Shown here: positions 19,546-28,590 of the stretch, one piece after another
How positions within the stretch are numbered: the stretch's first letter is position 1
Layout: every line of letters starts with the position of its first letter
From: Prorocentrum cordatum
Lineage: Eukaryota > Sar > Dinophyceae > Prorocentrales > Prorocentraceae
DNA length: 31,533 nt
Assembly: GCA_963575745.1 (NCBI GenBank)
Contig: CAUYUJ010001346.1
Location: 35,001 to 66,533 of the forward strand
Direction: 5' to 3'
Translations under genes and position numbers: made by a program
The notes under the pieces: model-generated
Seen by the model: the letters and a program-made list of their open reading frames with translations, nothing else
Database searches by the model: none
What the model was told of the DNA's origin: nothing

Positions 19546-19850
19546 GAACAACAGTGCAACGCAATGCCAAACAATGCAAAGCAACGCACAGCAATGCAGA
19601 GAAACGCAGAGCAACGCAAAGGAGCACATAGCAACGCAAAGCAGCGCAAAACCACGCGACTAATGCAAAGCACTGCGCAGCAATGAGCAGCAACGCGAAG
19701 CAGGAGGGAGGAGGGGAGAGTGCACATGAGTGCACAGCAAAGCGATCCTACGCACTGCGTAGCTTCGCAAAGGCATTCAAAGCAATGTGCAGCACGGAGA
19801 AGCGGTGCAGAGCAACGCATGGTACGCCGTAGTAATGTCCAGGTGGTTAC
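19546..19850. repeat. AGCAACGCAA-type pentamer/decamer repeat, locus 1
   Basis: Runs of GCAAC, GCAAA and GCAAT pentamers (for example GCAAAGCAACGCACAGC), degenerate toward the right. The same repeat occurs at about 20,030-20,235 and 21,715-21,990. Confidence 0.85.
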
Positions 19851-20029
19851 CGTGCGCTGCGGTGGTCACCGGATAGCTCTGGAGCTGAGTCGAGCTGCTG
19901 CTAGGCGTGCTGTCGTGTACGCAAGCGCTGTGGCACGCAGGGCAATCACCAGAAAATCGCGCACCTTGTCATTCTCCTCCTCGTCCGCTTCCCCCTCCCT
20001 CCCCCTCCCTTGTGCGCCATGCAATTAAG
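19851..20029. other. Unassigned spacer
   Basis: About 180 nt with a pyrimidine tract near 19,970-20,010. No gene or RNA recognised. Confidence 0.4.
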
Positions 20030-20235
20030 CACAACGCAAAGCAATTCAAAGAAATGCACTGCGAGGCAAAGCAACGCAAATCAATGCAAACCAATGCAAA
20101 AAAAACACAAAATAATGCAAAGCAACGCAGTGAAATGCAAAGTCACACCGAGCAGCACAAAGCCACGAGAACAAGTGGCAGCAACGCAAAGCAGGAGGGA
20201 GGAGAAGAGAGGGACTGCAAAGCAAAGCTTTGCTA
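20030..20235. repeat. AGCAACGCAA-type pentamer/decamer repeat, locus 2
   Basis: GCAAA/GCAAC/GCAAT pentamers, ending directly at the left end of a terminal-inverted-repeat element. Confidence 0.85.
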
Positions 20236-20238
20236 CAA

Positions 20239-20405
20239 CCCCGTGCGGAAAGCAATTGGCGTTTGGTGAGCCCCCCGGCCCCCCCTCATTTCAATGTTGA
20301 CCGTGCGACCGGCGAAGTTCGAAAAAACAAATCGGCACCGCATTGAACGTTGAAATTGGGCGGGTGTGTGCGTATAGAAAAACAGCAGTTGCTTTTCGCA
20401 CGGGG
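20239..20405. mobile_element. MITE-like element, copy 1 (terminal inverted repeats)
   Basis: About 167 bp. The left end CCCCGTGCGGAAAGCAATTG is the inverse, with few mismatches, of the right end CAGTTGCTTTTCGCACGGGG; the inverted ends extend to about 26 bp. Inside, TTTCAATGTT and AACGTTGAAA form a second, nested inverted repeat, so a single strand could fold almost end to end. The core GTGCGACCGGCGAAGTTCGA is shared with copy 2. No transposase is present. Target-site duplications are not clear. Confidence 0.8.
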
Positions 20406-20429
20406 CTGAAGAGCATTGAGAGAAGAAGG

Positions 20430-20527
20430 CAACGACGAAGACGACGATGATGATGATGATCGTGGGGATGATGATGATGATGATGCTGATGATGATGATG
20501 ATGATGATGATGACGATGACGATGACA

Positions 20528-20593
<66 letters not shown>

Positions 20594-20604
20594 GTGATGG
20601 TGAC

Positions 20605-20657
<53 letters not shown>

Positions 20658-20662
20658 CAATG
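20430..20662. repeat. GAT trinucleotide microsatellite
   Basis: GAT triplets with a few GAC and GGT interruptions. Poly-Asp, poly-Met and poly-Ser frames here are artefacts. It begins about 25 nt after MITE-like copy 1. Confidence 0.97.
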
Positions 20663-20935
20663 TTTTGGGGAGTGCGGAAGGTTTGGGAGGGTCGTGAGGG
20701 TTCTGGCGATTTTTGGGGGAGTGCAGAGGATTCAGGAGGGATGGGAGTGTTCCAAAGGTTTTCGGAGGAGTGCGAAGGGTTGCGGATGGATGGGAGGTTC
20801 TGCAGGTTTTCGGAGGAGTGCGGAGGAGCGTCGAGGAATGGGACAGTTTCGAAGGTTTGTGGGAGCAGTGCGGACGGTTCAGGAGGGGTGGGAGGGGTCC
20901 AGAGGTTTGGGAGGAGCGCGGAAGAGTGAAATCAT
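20663..20935. repeat. 48-50 bp minisatellite, about five or six units
   Basis: Units begin GGTTTTCGGAGGAGTGCG or GGTTTGTGGGAGCAGTGCG at about 20,757, 20,805, 20,854 and 20,904, with weaker copies to the left. Spacing is 48, 49 and 50 nt. Confidence 0.85.
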
Positions 20936-21223
20936 AATTGCCTGCCATTACCTGGTGTATTACCCGTCAATTCTGATTCCAATTACCAGCCTCTGCTCGT
21001 TCGAACAAAAGGTTATAATGTTTAGTTGCTCCTGATGAACCTAGTAATAATAAGAACCATAGACAATAATAACAATAACAATAACAATAACGGTAGCAAT
21101 AATACGGAAAATAATAGTAATCAGAAATGCGGCGGGAAATTCGTGAAAAATCGGCAAGTAATAGACCGGGTTTTCCCCTGGCCGCCCCATCATCTCCCTG
21201 CCCTTCCCTATAGTAAGCATGCT
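20936..21223. other. AT-rich spacer with AATAAC-type microsatellite
   Basis: No gene. AACAAT/AATAAC repeats occupy about 21,035-21,110. The region is clearly AT-richer than its surroundings. Confidence 0.6.
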
Positions 21224-21272
21224 AGATAAGAAATCGACCTAACAGCAGGCACCCCGCGGAGATTTCTTATCT
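21224..21272. repeat. Perfect 12-bp inverted repeat (hairpin)
   Basis: AGATAAGAAATC at 21,224-21,235 is the exact inverse of GATTTCTTATCT at 21,261-21,272, with a 25-nt GC-rich loop. It could be the end of a small element or a structured RNA. Confidence 0.8.
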
Positions 21273-21540
21273 CTTGATGGCCCAGGGGACCCATGGAAGC
21301 CCCGAGGCACCTCAGAAACTTCAAAGATCGACGGCAAGTGTGGCCGTAGGTTTCTTTGAGCAAGGATTGTTATCGCATGTGTGTGCTGCGTGTTTGTCAA
21401 TGCTCTGGAGCGTGAAACATATCCTCCTCCTCGTAATCGTCGTCCTTCTTTCCTCCTGCGTCGCCGTCATCCGTTGATTTCTTCCTCGTCGTGCCTCGTC
21501 GTGGTCGTCACCGTCGTCTTCCTCTCCTCATTCTCTTCAA
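21273..21540. other. Unassigned spacer, pyrimidine/CGT-rich at its right end
   Basis: No supported gene. From about 21,420 to 21,540 it is made of TCGTC, CTCCTC and GTCGT repeats. Confidence 0.45.
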
Positions 21541-21713
21541 ATCCGTGCGAAAAGCAACTGACGTTTGATGAGCCCACCAGGCCCCCCTTTCAGTGTTGAT
21601 CGTGCGACCGGCGAAGTTCGAAAAACAAATCGGCACCGCATTAAACGTTCAAATTGGGTGGGTGGGTGCATCTGTGTGCGTGTAGAAAAACACCAGTTGG
21701 TTTTCGCACGGGG
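21541..21713. mobile_element. MITE-like element, copy 2 (terminal inverted repeats)
   Basis: About 170 bp and closely similar to copy 1. The left end CCGTGCGAAAAGCAACTG is the inverse, with one or two mismatches, of the right end CAGTTGGTTTTCGCACGG. The internal GTGCGACCGGCGAAGTTCGA and the GGCACCGCATTAAACGTT region match copy 1. It is followed immediately by AGCAACGCAA repeat, whereas copy 1 is preceded by it. Confidence 0.8.
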
Positions 21714-21714
21714 T

Positions 21715-21995
21715 TGTACGCACGGCAAAGCAATGCAAAGCAACGCCGAGCAATGCTAAGCACAGCGTAGCAATGCGAAGCAAGGCAAAGCAATGCAAAG
21801 CAAGCAACGAAGAGCAATGTAAAGCAAGGCAGTGGCAAAGGAGGACAATGCTGAACATAGCGTAACACTGCGAAGCAAGGCAAAGCAACGCAAAGCAACG
21901 CAACGCAAAGGAATGCAACGCAAAGCAACTCAAAGCCAGACAAGGCAATGCAATGCTTTGAGTTGCAATGCAAAGCAATGCAGAGCAACGAAGAA
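21715..21995. repeat. AGCAACGCAA-type pentamer/decamer repeat, locus 3
   Basis: GCAAAGCAATGCAAAGC and related pentamer combinations. An inverted piece (TTTGAGTTGC) lies near 21,957. Confidence 0.88.
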
Positions 21996-22318
21996 TCACC
22001 ATAAACAAAACAACACAAAAAAAACCAAAAAAAAAAAAAAAAGGAAACAAAAGAAGAATAACCCAACGACACAAAGGACCCCAAACAAAAAAGACCACAA
22101 AAAACCAAGCAACAACAAAAACAAGAAAAAAAACAAAATAAAGAAATAACAACAAAAAAACAAAAAAAAACACCCAAAAAAACGAAAAACAAAAAGAACA
22201 AATAAAAAGAGCAAAAAAGCGCACAAAAAAAAACCGACAAAACGAAAAACACAAAAGAAACAAAAAAAAAAACAAAAAAAAAAACACAAAAAAAAAAAAC
22301 AAAAATAAAAAGCAACGC
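21996..22318. repeat. A-rich low-complexity tract (A with C and scattered G)
   Basis: About 320 nt dominated by AAAAAC, AAAC and AAAAG. Poly-Lys/Asn frames on the plus strand and poly-Phe frames on the minus strand are artefacts. It continues directly from the pentamer repeat and could be its decayed or expanded form. Confidence 0.9.
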
Positions 22319-23100
22319 AACGCGACGGCGACCGGCGAAGCAACGACGACGGGCGGCGACAAGGAGGCGACGGGCGGCGACGGCCGGCACGGAGCCGCCA
22401 GACCGACACTCAGGCCCAGTTCTTTAGACAGACGAGAAGTGAGTACCCCTAAGTGCAAGCACTGTTTGGGAAACTATGGGACTACAACTTGCTGGATTAA
22501 AAAGTGCGGATCCCATTAAGACTTCGACGCGCCCAGACCCTCTTACGCGCAGATCCAGTCATCACTGAGCGGCATGGCCTGACTCACTCCTATGCGTACT
22601 TGCTCGCGCGCAGCCTGATGGATGCGCAGCCACTCATATCAAAACTGCATCACGCAAGAACTCTGACACCCCCACATCCACTCGCGCATAGGCCCGTTAC
22701 TACTCAGCCGCTGAGCGTTACCGCATTTGCTCGCGCGCACGCGCCTTCTCCATGTTCAGACCCCTGAAGTTCGTTTGCGTTCAGACGCACGCTCAATCTG
22801 ATACCCTCCCCCAAGCTCGTTCACACCCAAACCCAAGCACACCCAGGCTCACTCATATCCAGACTCGTTCGCGTGCAGACCCAACCCACTCTCGGCCCGC
22901 TCTGAGGCCCTCTCGCGCTGAGTCACTCGGACTCCCCCCGGGGTGGGAACCGCCGAGGGCGCGCACGGACCCCCACGGGGACCTCCAACCACTGGGGACC
23001 CCGCCGCCTGGCCTTGCCGCTGAGGCCGTGGCGCAGGTGATCCCGAGTTGCTGAAGGCCTCATGAGGGGTCTTGACGCGCCCTCGGCGGCTGCTCGCTGG
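22319..23100. other. Unassigned spacer with weak repeats
   Basis: GGCGACGACGGGCGGCGAC-type repeats occupy about 22,320-22,390. From 22,500 to 22,920 phrases such as TGCTCGCGCGCA, CCAGACTC and CACTCATATC recur loosely, which looks like a very old tandem repeat. No gene supported. Confidence 0.4.
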
Positions 23101-23735
23101 AAGGATAAACAAAAAAAAAAAAAAAAACAATATGTGCTTCGCCGCGCAGGTGAGCTTACTGTGGGGAAGGCGCACCGCTGACAGCGACGCGGGGAACGAA
23201 GATCCGAAACCAGGAGCGAGGAACCACGATCCTCGTTCTATTCTCGACCCTGGACCCTCGAACCTGGAACCTCGAAATGCACACCCTGGAGTATCGAAAA
23301 CCACGAGTCGGTTGAGGATCCAAGATCCGGATGTTCCATCCCTCGATCGACCCCCGACCGTGGATGTCGACTTCCGTTCGCCCCCGACCCCGCGGCCCTC
23401 GATCGATCCTGGATGGGCACCGCGGCCCCAACGCCGCCTGGCGATGGCCTCCCCGGAACCCGAGGAACCGGAAGAGCAGCCACCTCCGTGCACGACCGCC
23501 GGGGCCAGGTTCAGGCGGGCTGGGCGAGGCGGCGACAGCCTGCGGAATCCAGCTTTATCTTGACAGGGTGCAGGGAGATGCCCATCGGATGTCAGACGGC
23601 AGAGATGGACAAAAGCGGGCGGGCTGGGAGGAGGGAGTCCGCAGCTTCGGCGCGCTGGTGCACGCGGGAACTGGCCCGAACTGCGCGGCACCTGAACTCT
23701 CTGGCGACATCAGACAGGGCGATACATGTGGCTGC
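23101..23735. other. Spacer with an A run and short imperfect repeats
   Basis: An A-rich run lies at 23,108-23,128. From 23,210 to 23,420 phrases such as CCTCGAACC, CTGGAACCTCGAA, CGACCCTGGA and CCTCGATCGA recur at about 10-nt spacing. No gene recognised. Confidence 0.4.
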
Positions 23736-24085
23736 GAGGCAGTCCCCAGCGAAATCGCCACGTTCTGGTCACATGCATCGGGTCCACAGACATGGCTGCC
23801 AGGATGCCCCAAGCGAAATCATCATCATTCTCCGGTGGTTGGAAATGGAGCCGGAGAATTTGTCCGAGGAAGTCCTAAGCGAAATCGCCTTTCCCCGGTT
23901 GCCAGAGAAATTATCCGCTGCTCCGAAAAGCAACTGGAGAGTTTTTGTTGAGGAAGGATTGGGCGGAATCACGATTGTCTGGTCCTCACCCCATTCGGCG
24001 ATTTTAATATGAAAGGCGAGGATGGAGGAACCGGAGAAGCGCGATACCGCCCAATACTTTCTCAAAAGCACTCTCCGGTCGCCTT
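23736..24085. repeat. Diverged tandem units ending in an inverted repeat
   Basis: AGCGAAATC recurs at about 23,749, 23,814 and 23,878 within units of roughly 60-70 nt. The next unit (23,930-24,000) is mirrored at 24,013-24,082: GGATTGGGCGGAATC faces GATACCGCCCAATAC, and CAACTGGAGAG faces CTCTCCGGTCG. The arms are about 65-70 bp and imperfect, around a short AT-rich centre. Confidence 0.7.
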
Positions 24086-24229
24086 CCTGAGCGTCCAGAA
24101 AACCCCTGGGCTGGCCTCTGCAACATTGTACCAGGGCCCCGGGGCCTAACGGGATCATAGTGGCACATCTTTCGCGACCTCTCCCGTCCACACTTTTGAT
24201 TCCAGCGAGTTGTAGCTTGTGCAAGTCCA
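24086..24229. other. Unassigned spacer
   Basis: About 140 nt with no gene or repeat recognised. Confidence 0.4.
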
Positions 24230-24640
24230 GTAGGAGCGTGAGAGCCGACGTCATCAGCACCAACGCTGGGAGTAGTTCGTGCGAGAACGCGAGGGGCGAC
24301 ATCATCAGCGACAGTGCTGGGAGTACTCCGTGCGAAACATGCGGGAGCGCGGGAGCCGACGTCATCGGCACCAACGCTGGAGGCTGTGCGGGCGACGGTG
24401 AGATGGAGTGCGAGAAGGGGCGAGCCCGCATGCGCAGCGACGACGCTGGAGTCCGCTCGTGGAAGAAATGCGAGAGGGTTCAAGCCAGCATCATCTCATC
24501 GGATGCACGGCTGGGAACACTTCGTGCGAGAAATGCGAGACGGCACAAGCCAACATCGTGCCCACAGTGCTGGGGTCCGCTCGGACGAGAAATGCGAGAA
24601 GGTTCGTGCGGCAGGTGCGAGAAGGAGCGATCAGCGCACT
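24230..24640. repeat. Degenerate ~51-bp minisatellite, locus 2
   Basis: The same family as 18,786-19,400: GCCGACGTCATCAGCACC, AACGCTGGGAGTAGTTCG and TGCGAGAA recur every 51-60 nt for about seven units. The minus strand again stays open and gives TPSVGADDVGSHAP-type repeats. Confidence 0.83.
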
Positions 24641-25754
24641 GCCTTGGAAAAGGCAGAAGCGCCAGCGGTGACGCCCGACGCCTGAAGCTACAGCGCTGGG
24701 AGCAGATGCCACTGCGTGCGAGCTGGGCAACGTCAGCTTCAGCACGGGAGCCTGCAAGCTGAACATCTTCGTCCAGGACGTGTCTGGAGCTGGGCGTCGG
24801 CTGCGTTCGCCCCGTTCAGCATCGCCCCTTGCTCATGGGACCCTCGGGCTGCAAACTCCAGTGGGCTCCTCATCCTCCGACTCGCCCCTCGATCTCCTGC
24901 TCTCCCCCCCCCCTCCCCCCGCCCCCCCCTCGTCTGGGGGGGCAGGAGCAGTGTCGGTGGCACGCCGCCGTGGGAGGCCCATCCGCGTGCCACCGCCGAA
25001 GGAGACCCCGCGTCCTCGGACGGACAACGCCGACCACGGCGGCGGCGCGCCATCGACACCCTGCCTCCGTCCCGACGCTCCTCCCCCTCTCCCCTCGTTG
25101 CCGGGACCTCCCGCCCGCTCTCGAGGCTCCCCCCTCTCGTCGCTGTGCCCACCCCCCTCCCGATGCTCCGTGCTCCTCTCCTTTCCACCCCCCCTGCCCC
25201 CCCCCTCCCCGACCCCCGTCGCGATCTCTTCGCAGCGTCGAACCCCAGAGGTCTGTAATTCCCCCTTCACGGGAACCGGTGTGTCATCCTCAGTCGTTTT
25301 TGGGGAAGGTCCCGAGGCCAGAGGAAGGGCCCCCGGAGGCCGAAGACAGCGAAACACCTCCCGTCGCATTCCACAACGCGAGGAGGTCTGGTGACCCCCT
25401 CCTCCCTCCCCCCTCGTCGCCAGAGCCTGCGATTCTCCGCCGGCTCCAGATCCGCCCTGCGCAGGTGCTGCTCGAAGAACTTCTTGTCCTCACGGCGCCC
25501 CGGCCCGCCGACGAGCAGGCGGTCTGGCCCGAAACGCCGCCCGCCCCCGCCCGGCCGCGCCGATCGCCGACGTCGTCGGACCTCAGGCCTCTCCGAACGC
25601 ACCGCCGACCGCCGAACTCGTCCCTGGGACGGGCCCTTCTGCCGGCGGCGGCACCGATGTGCCCTCCCACGTCGGCATCGGAACCAGCCGAATGCCCCAC
25701 GTCTCGGAGACGGGCCTGGCTGGGGGTGACACGGGGGCAGCACGGCCTTCCCTG
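24641..25754. other. GC-rich low-complexity region, no supported gene
   Basis: Long frames stay open on both strands, but they are Pro/Arg/Ser-rich and driven by composition (CCCCC and CCTCC tracts at 24,900-25,220). No domain, start context or splice pattern is recognisable. A real but unrecognised exon cannot be ruled out. Confidence 0.45.
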
Positions 25755-25760
25755 ATTACC

Positions 25761-25908
25761 CACCAGACCGCCCCAACCCAACCCGAAGACCCGAATGTCG
25801 GCTTGGGGGGGGTACGGGCAGCACATGCGCTTCTCACTGTTCTCCGCCGCCCCCCCTGGAAATGGAGGGCACATCGGAGTCTTCGGGTTGGGTTGGCGTG
25901 GTCCGGTG
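25761..25908. mobile_element. Inverted-repeat element (MITE-like candidate)
   Basis: The left arm at 25,761-25,798 contains CCAACCCAACCCGAAGAC. The right arm at 25,871-25,908 is its inverse (GTCTTCGGGTTGGGTTGG) with roughly six mismatches over 38 bp. A G8 run on the left (25,805-25,812) and a C run on the right (25,850-25,857) extend the symmetry inward. No second copy was seen in the window. Confidence 0.6.
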
Positions 25909-25964
25909 GACCGTCAGAACCATTCCCTCTTGGCGTCGCGGCCAAGCGCGCAGCGGCGCGGCGG

Positions 25965-26055
25965 AGGAGGAGGAGGAGATGGGGGGAGGAGGAGGGGGAG
26001 GCGGAGGAGGCGGAGGAGGAGGAGGAGGAGGAGGGGAGGAGGAGGAGGAGGAGGG
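25965..26055. repeat. GGA purine-tract microsatellite
   Basis: GGAGGAGGAGG and GGGGGAGG repeats, about 90 nt of pure purine. Gly/Glu/Arg homopolymer frames are artefacts. Confidence 0.9.
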
Positions 26056-26295
26056 TGCCGAAGGAGCGCTCAGAAGTGCCGCGGAGAGGCCACGGGAGCG
26101 GCGGGGGGCTCCCGCAGCCCAGCGAAGCGCGCCGGGGCGAGCGGGAGCCGCGCCGTGCGGGCGCCCCCCGGGGGGGGCAACTAGAGCCGAATGGGGGGGC
26201 GAGCGCGAGCTGTGCCGCCACACGGCCGAGCTCCGCGACCGACCTCGTCGCGCCCCGCCGCCCGAGGCGTCGGGCCGCCACCCCGGGCGGGCCGC
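26056..26295. other. GC-rich spacer
   Basis: No gene recognised. It contains C and G runs of seven to eight bases at 26,165-26,200. Confidence 0.4.
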
Positions 26296-26395
26296 CTCCT
26301 CCTCCTCCTCCTCGTCCTCCTCCTCCTCCGCCTGCTCCTCCTCCTCCTCCTCCTCCTCCTCCTCCTCCTCATCATCCTCCTCCTCCTCCTCTTCT
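26296..26395. repeat. TCC pyrimidine microsatellite (left block)
   Basis: TCC triplets on the plus strand, forming the left border of an AT-rich triplet block. A matching TCC block lies at 26,650-26,730. Confidence 0.92.
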
Positions 26396-26649
26396 TATTA
26401 TTACTATTAATAATATTATTATGAAGATTATCATTATTATTACTACTATTAGTATTCAAGTTCTTATTATCATAATGTTTATTGTTATTCTTCTCCGTAT
26501 GATTAGTATTATTAGTAGTATTATGCTTATTTCTACTAATAATATTATTACTACTAATATTCTTAGCATTCTTATTATTCTTAATACTTGTATTATGAAT
26601 ACTCTTATTATTATTATTATTGTTATTATTATTGCTATTATTATTATTC
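26396..26649. repeat. TTA/ATT-rich triplet tract
   Basis: About 250 nt of ATTATT, TTATTA, ACTATT and ATTCTT triplets, the most AT-rich part of the window. It is sandwiched between two TCC microsatellites. Confidence 0.9.
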
Positions 26650-26730
26650 CTCCTCCTCCTCCTCTTCCTCCTCCTCCTCCCCTCCCTTCTCCTCCTCCTC
26701 CTCCTCCTCCTCCTCCTCCTCCTCCTCGGG
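26650..26730. repeat. TCC pyrimidine microsatellite (right block)
   Basis: CCTCCTCCTCC repeats with a few CTT interruptions. Confidence 0.92.
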
Positions 26731-26873
26731 CCCCCGTGCCAATTATGTGATATACTCCTCGGGGGGCGTATCGCCTGGGGACGCACGGAGCGCCACTAAG
26801 GTCGTGGGTCATCCAGTTCCGATGAGCACCCCAGGCGAGCCTCCCGTGGAGCGAACAGAGGGGCGACAGTGGC

Positions 26874-26918
26874 ATGGGGGCCTGCGTGCAGGCCCTCACT
26901 GCACGTGCAGGCCCCCAT
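26874..26918. repeat. Strong hairpin, 12-bp plus 6-bp perfect stem
   Basis: ATGGGGGCCTGC (26,874-26,885) faces GCAGGCCCCCAT (26,907-26,918). Directly inside, GTGCAG faces CTGCAC around a 7-nt loop, with only a 2-nt bulge between the stems. It lies about 50 nt before the first member of the paired-hairpin family and may be related, although its sequence differs. Confidence 0.85.
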
Positions 26919-26965
26919 TGCACCGCCGCTGGGTCTTCTTGAGACCCTCCGCAAGGTGCGAGCTG

Positions 26966-27003
26966 GGATGCCCGTGCCTGTCGATGCACAGGCGGCGGCA
27001 TCC
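26966..27003. repeat. Hairpin family member 1
   Basis: GGATGCC at the left faces GGCATCC at the right (7 of 7), and GCCTGT faces ACAGGC (6 of 6), around a short loop. The core CCTGTCGATG is shared with the members to the right. Confidence 0.8.
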
Positions 27004-27293
27004 ATTTTCAAGCTCGTCATTGGCCTGCTTAGGTGGCCCCGAGTCGGTCACGCTGCCGCTGCAGGCGCGGCACCCCGCGCCAACAAGGCGTGATTTCTTA
27101 GAAGGCTGCGTTCCGACCTCTCGACACAACCAAAAGTTAATTGGTCGGGCAAGCGGGTGGCGTCAAGTTAGCTCCGGCTAGCGCGCCACTGGTTGTTGCT
27201 GGCCCGCTTCAGTGGCCGCTCGACAGCCCCACTGCCACTGCGAGCACGGCAGCCCTCGACTTCGTCGGTCTCATGTAGACGCCGCGCCGACTT
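27004..27293. other. Spacer, possibly a diverged part of the paired-hairpin repeat
   Basis: No gene. From about 27,180 it has phrases (GCCGCTCGACAGCC, GCACGGCAGCC) loosely like the inter-hairpin parts of later units. Confidence 0.4.
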
Positions 27294-28035
27294 GGGTGCC
27301 CACCCCTGTCGATGGGCAGGAGTGGGCACCCGTTGTTCGTGCCGTATTCTGGGGTACCCAACCTTGTCGGTGCACAGGCATGGGCAATCCCTCCCTCGTA
27401 CATGAGGGTTACTTGGTATACGCACGCTATGGGTCGCCCCTAGGGCCGCGCAGCGGCCAAACTGCTGGTGTGGTTGCGCCAGCCTTCGCCATTGACGATG
27501 TCAGCAAGGTGCCGTTTTGATATGGATGCCGCCCCTGTCGATGGACAGGAGTTCGCATCTAAACTCAGGCCTAACGCTAGGATGCCCATCCCTGTCGGTG
27601 GACAGACATAGGCACCCGACCCTCGCAACGAGGGCTTGCTTGGCATACGAGAACTGCGACCCGCTCCCATGGCCGTGGAACGGCCTTTCGCGGTTACGCG
27701 CAATGCAGCCTTAGACATAGAAGGTGGCCAATTGGCGTCGTATCGGGTTGGGTTCCCATCCCTGTCAATGGGCAGGCATGGGCATCCGCCCATCGAGCCT
27801 CAAAACTAGGATGCCCATCCCTGTCGATGGACAGTTCTGCTAGGCATATGAAAGCCACGGCTCGCGTAATGGCCGCAAAAAAACAATGTTGCCATAGCGA
27901 GCGCAGCAGCCTCCGGCACCGGGGGTGTCAAATAGGAGCCGTTCCGGTCTGGATGCTCACCCCTATCGATGGACAGGTGTTGGAATCCACACATCGTGCC
28001 TCAAGCTAGGATGCCAGCCCAACAGGCGCAGGCCT
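27294..28035. repeat. Tandem paired-hairpin repeat, about four units of 200-230 bp
   Basis: Each unit holds two palindromes about 55-60 nt apart, then about 150 nt of shared sequence. Hairpin pairs start near 27,294/27,351, 27,524/27,579, 27,749/27,808 and 27,951/about 28,009 (the last degenerate). The loop core is CCTGTCGATGGACAGG or close to it. The outer arms differ between copies but stay complementary: GGGTGCCCAC with GTGGGCACCC at 27,294-27,331 and GATGC with GCATC at 27,524. Shared inter-hairpin phrases include CGAGGGCTTGCTTGGCATAC, ATGGCCG and GTGTCAAATAGGA. A further unit lies at 29,030-29,209. Short frames across it are not genes. Confidence 0.83.
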
Positions 28036-28074
28036 AAGACCGCTTTGGCGGCACCATCCCCAGCCTCAACAAAC

Positions 28075-28590
28075 CATTTCCTTCCTCTCCAACCCCACCC
28101 CCCCATGGACGAGTTAGGAGGAGGAAGAGGAGTCTCACATGCCGCGTTCTGACAGAGCGATGCTTTGGCCTCTGTGCCAAGACCTGACAGAGGGGTGATG
28201 GTGGAAGGATGCGCAAATCCCAGCGGTGCTCGGCTGGGCGTGGGTCGCAAGATGGTGCCTGCGCACTGTCAAGGCTCTCGACCCCACCCCGAGGAGCTGA
28301 GGAGCCTTCCAACCCCTCCCTCCTCCCCATCCAAACCCCCCCCCATGAACGTGGTGGAGGAGGGAGAGGAGTCTCACATCCCGCGTTCTGACAGAGCGAG
28401 GTTTTGGCCTCGGTGCCAAGACCTGACAGAGGGGTGATGTTTCAAAGCTGTGCAAATCCCAGCGGTGCTCGGCTGGGCGTGGGGTCGCAAGACGGCGCCT
28501 GCGCACTGTCTGTCATGGCTCTCGACCCCATCCCAAGGAGCTGAGGAGCCTTCCAACCCCTCCCTCCTCCCCAGCACCCTCTTAAGAGCC
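28075..28590. repeat. ~240-bp tandem repeat, two full copies plus a partial third
   Basis: GTCTCACAT(G/C)CCGCGTTC recurs at a 239-nt interval (28,131-28,140 and 28,371-28,380), and CCTTCCAACCCCTCCCTCC recurs at 244 nt (28,305 and 28,549). Shared internal pieces are GGTGCTCGGCTGGGCGTGG and AAGACCTGACAGAGGGGTG. It interrupts the paired-hairpin repeat. No coding potential is evident. Confidence 0.93.

Noticed and set aside
21274-21477. Small ORF with a hydrophobic C-terminus (HILLLVIVVLLSSCVAVI)
   Set aside because: The hydrophobic stretch is the translation of a CTC/GTC pyrimidine repeat, with no other support.
24829-25755. Pro/Arg-rich open frame of about 300 codons as a gene
   Set aside because: Overlapping frames on both strands are equally open, composition alone explains them, and no motif is recognisable.
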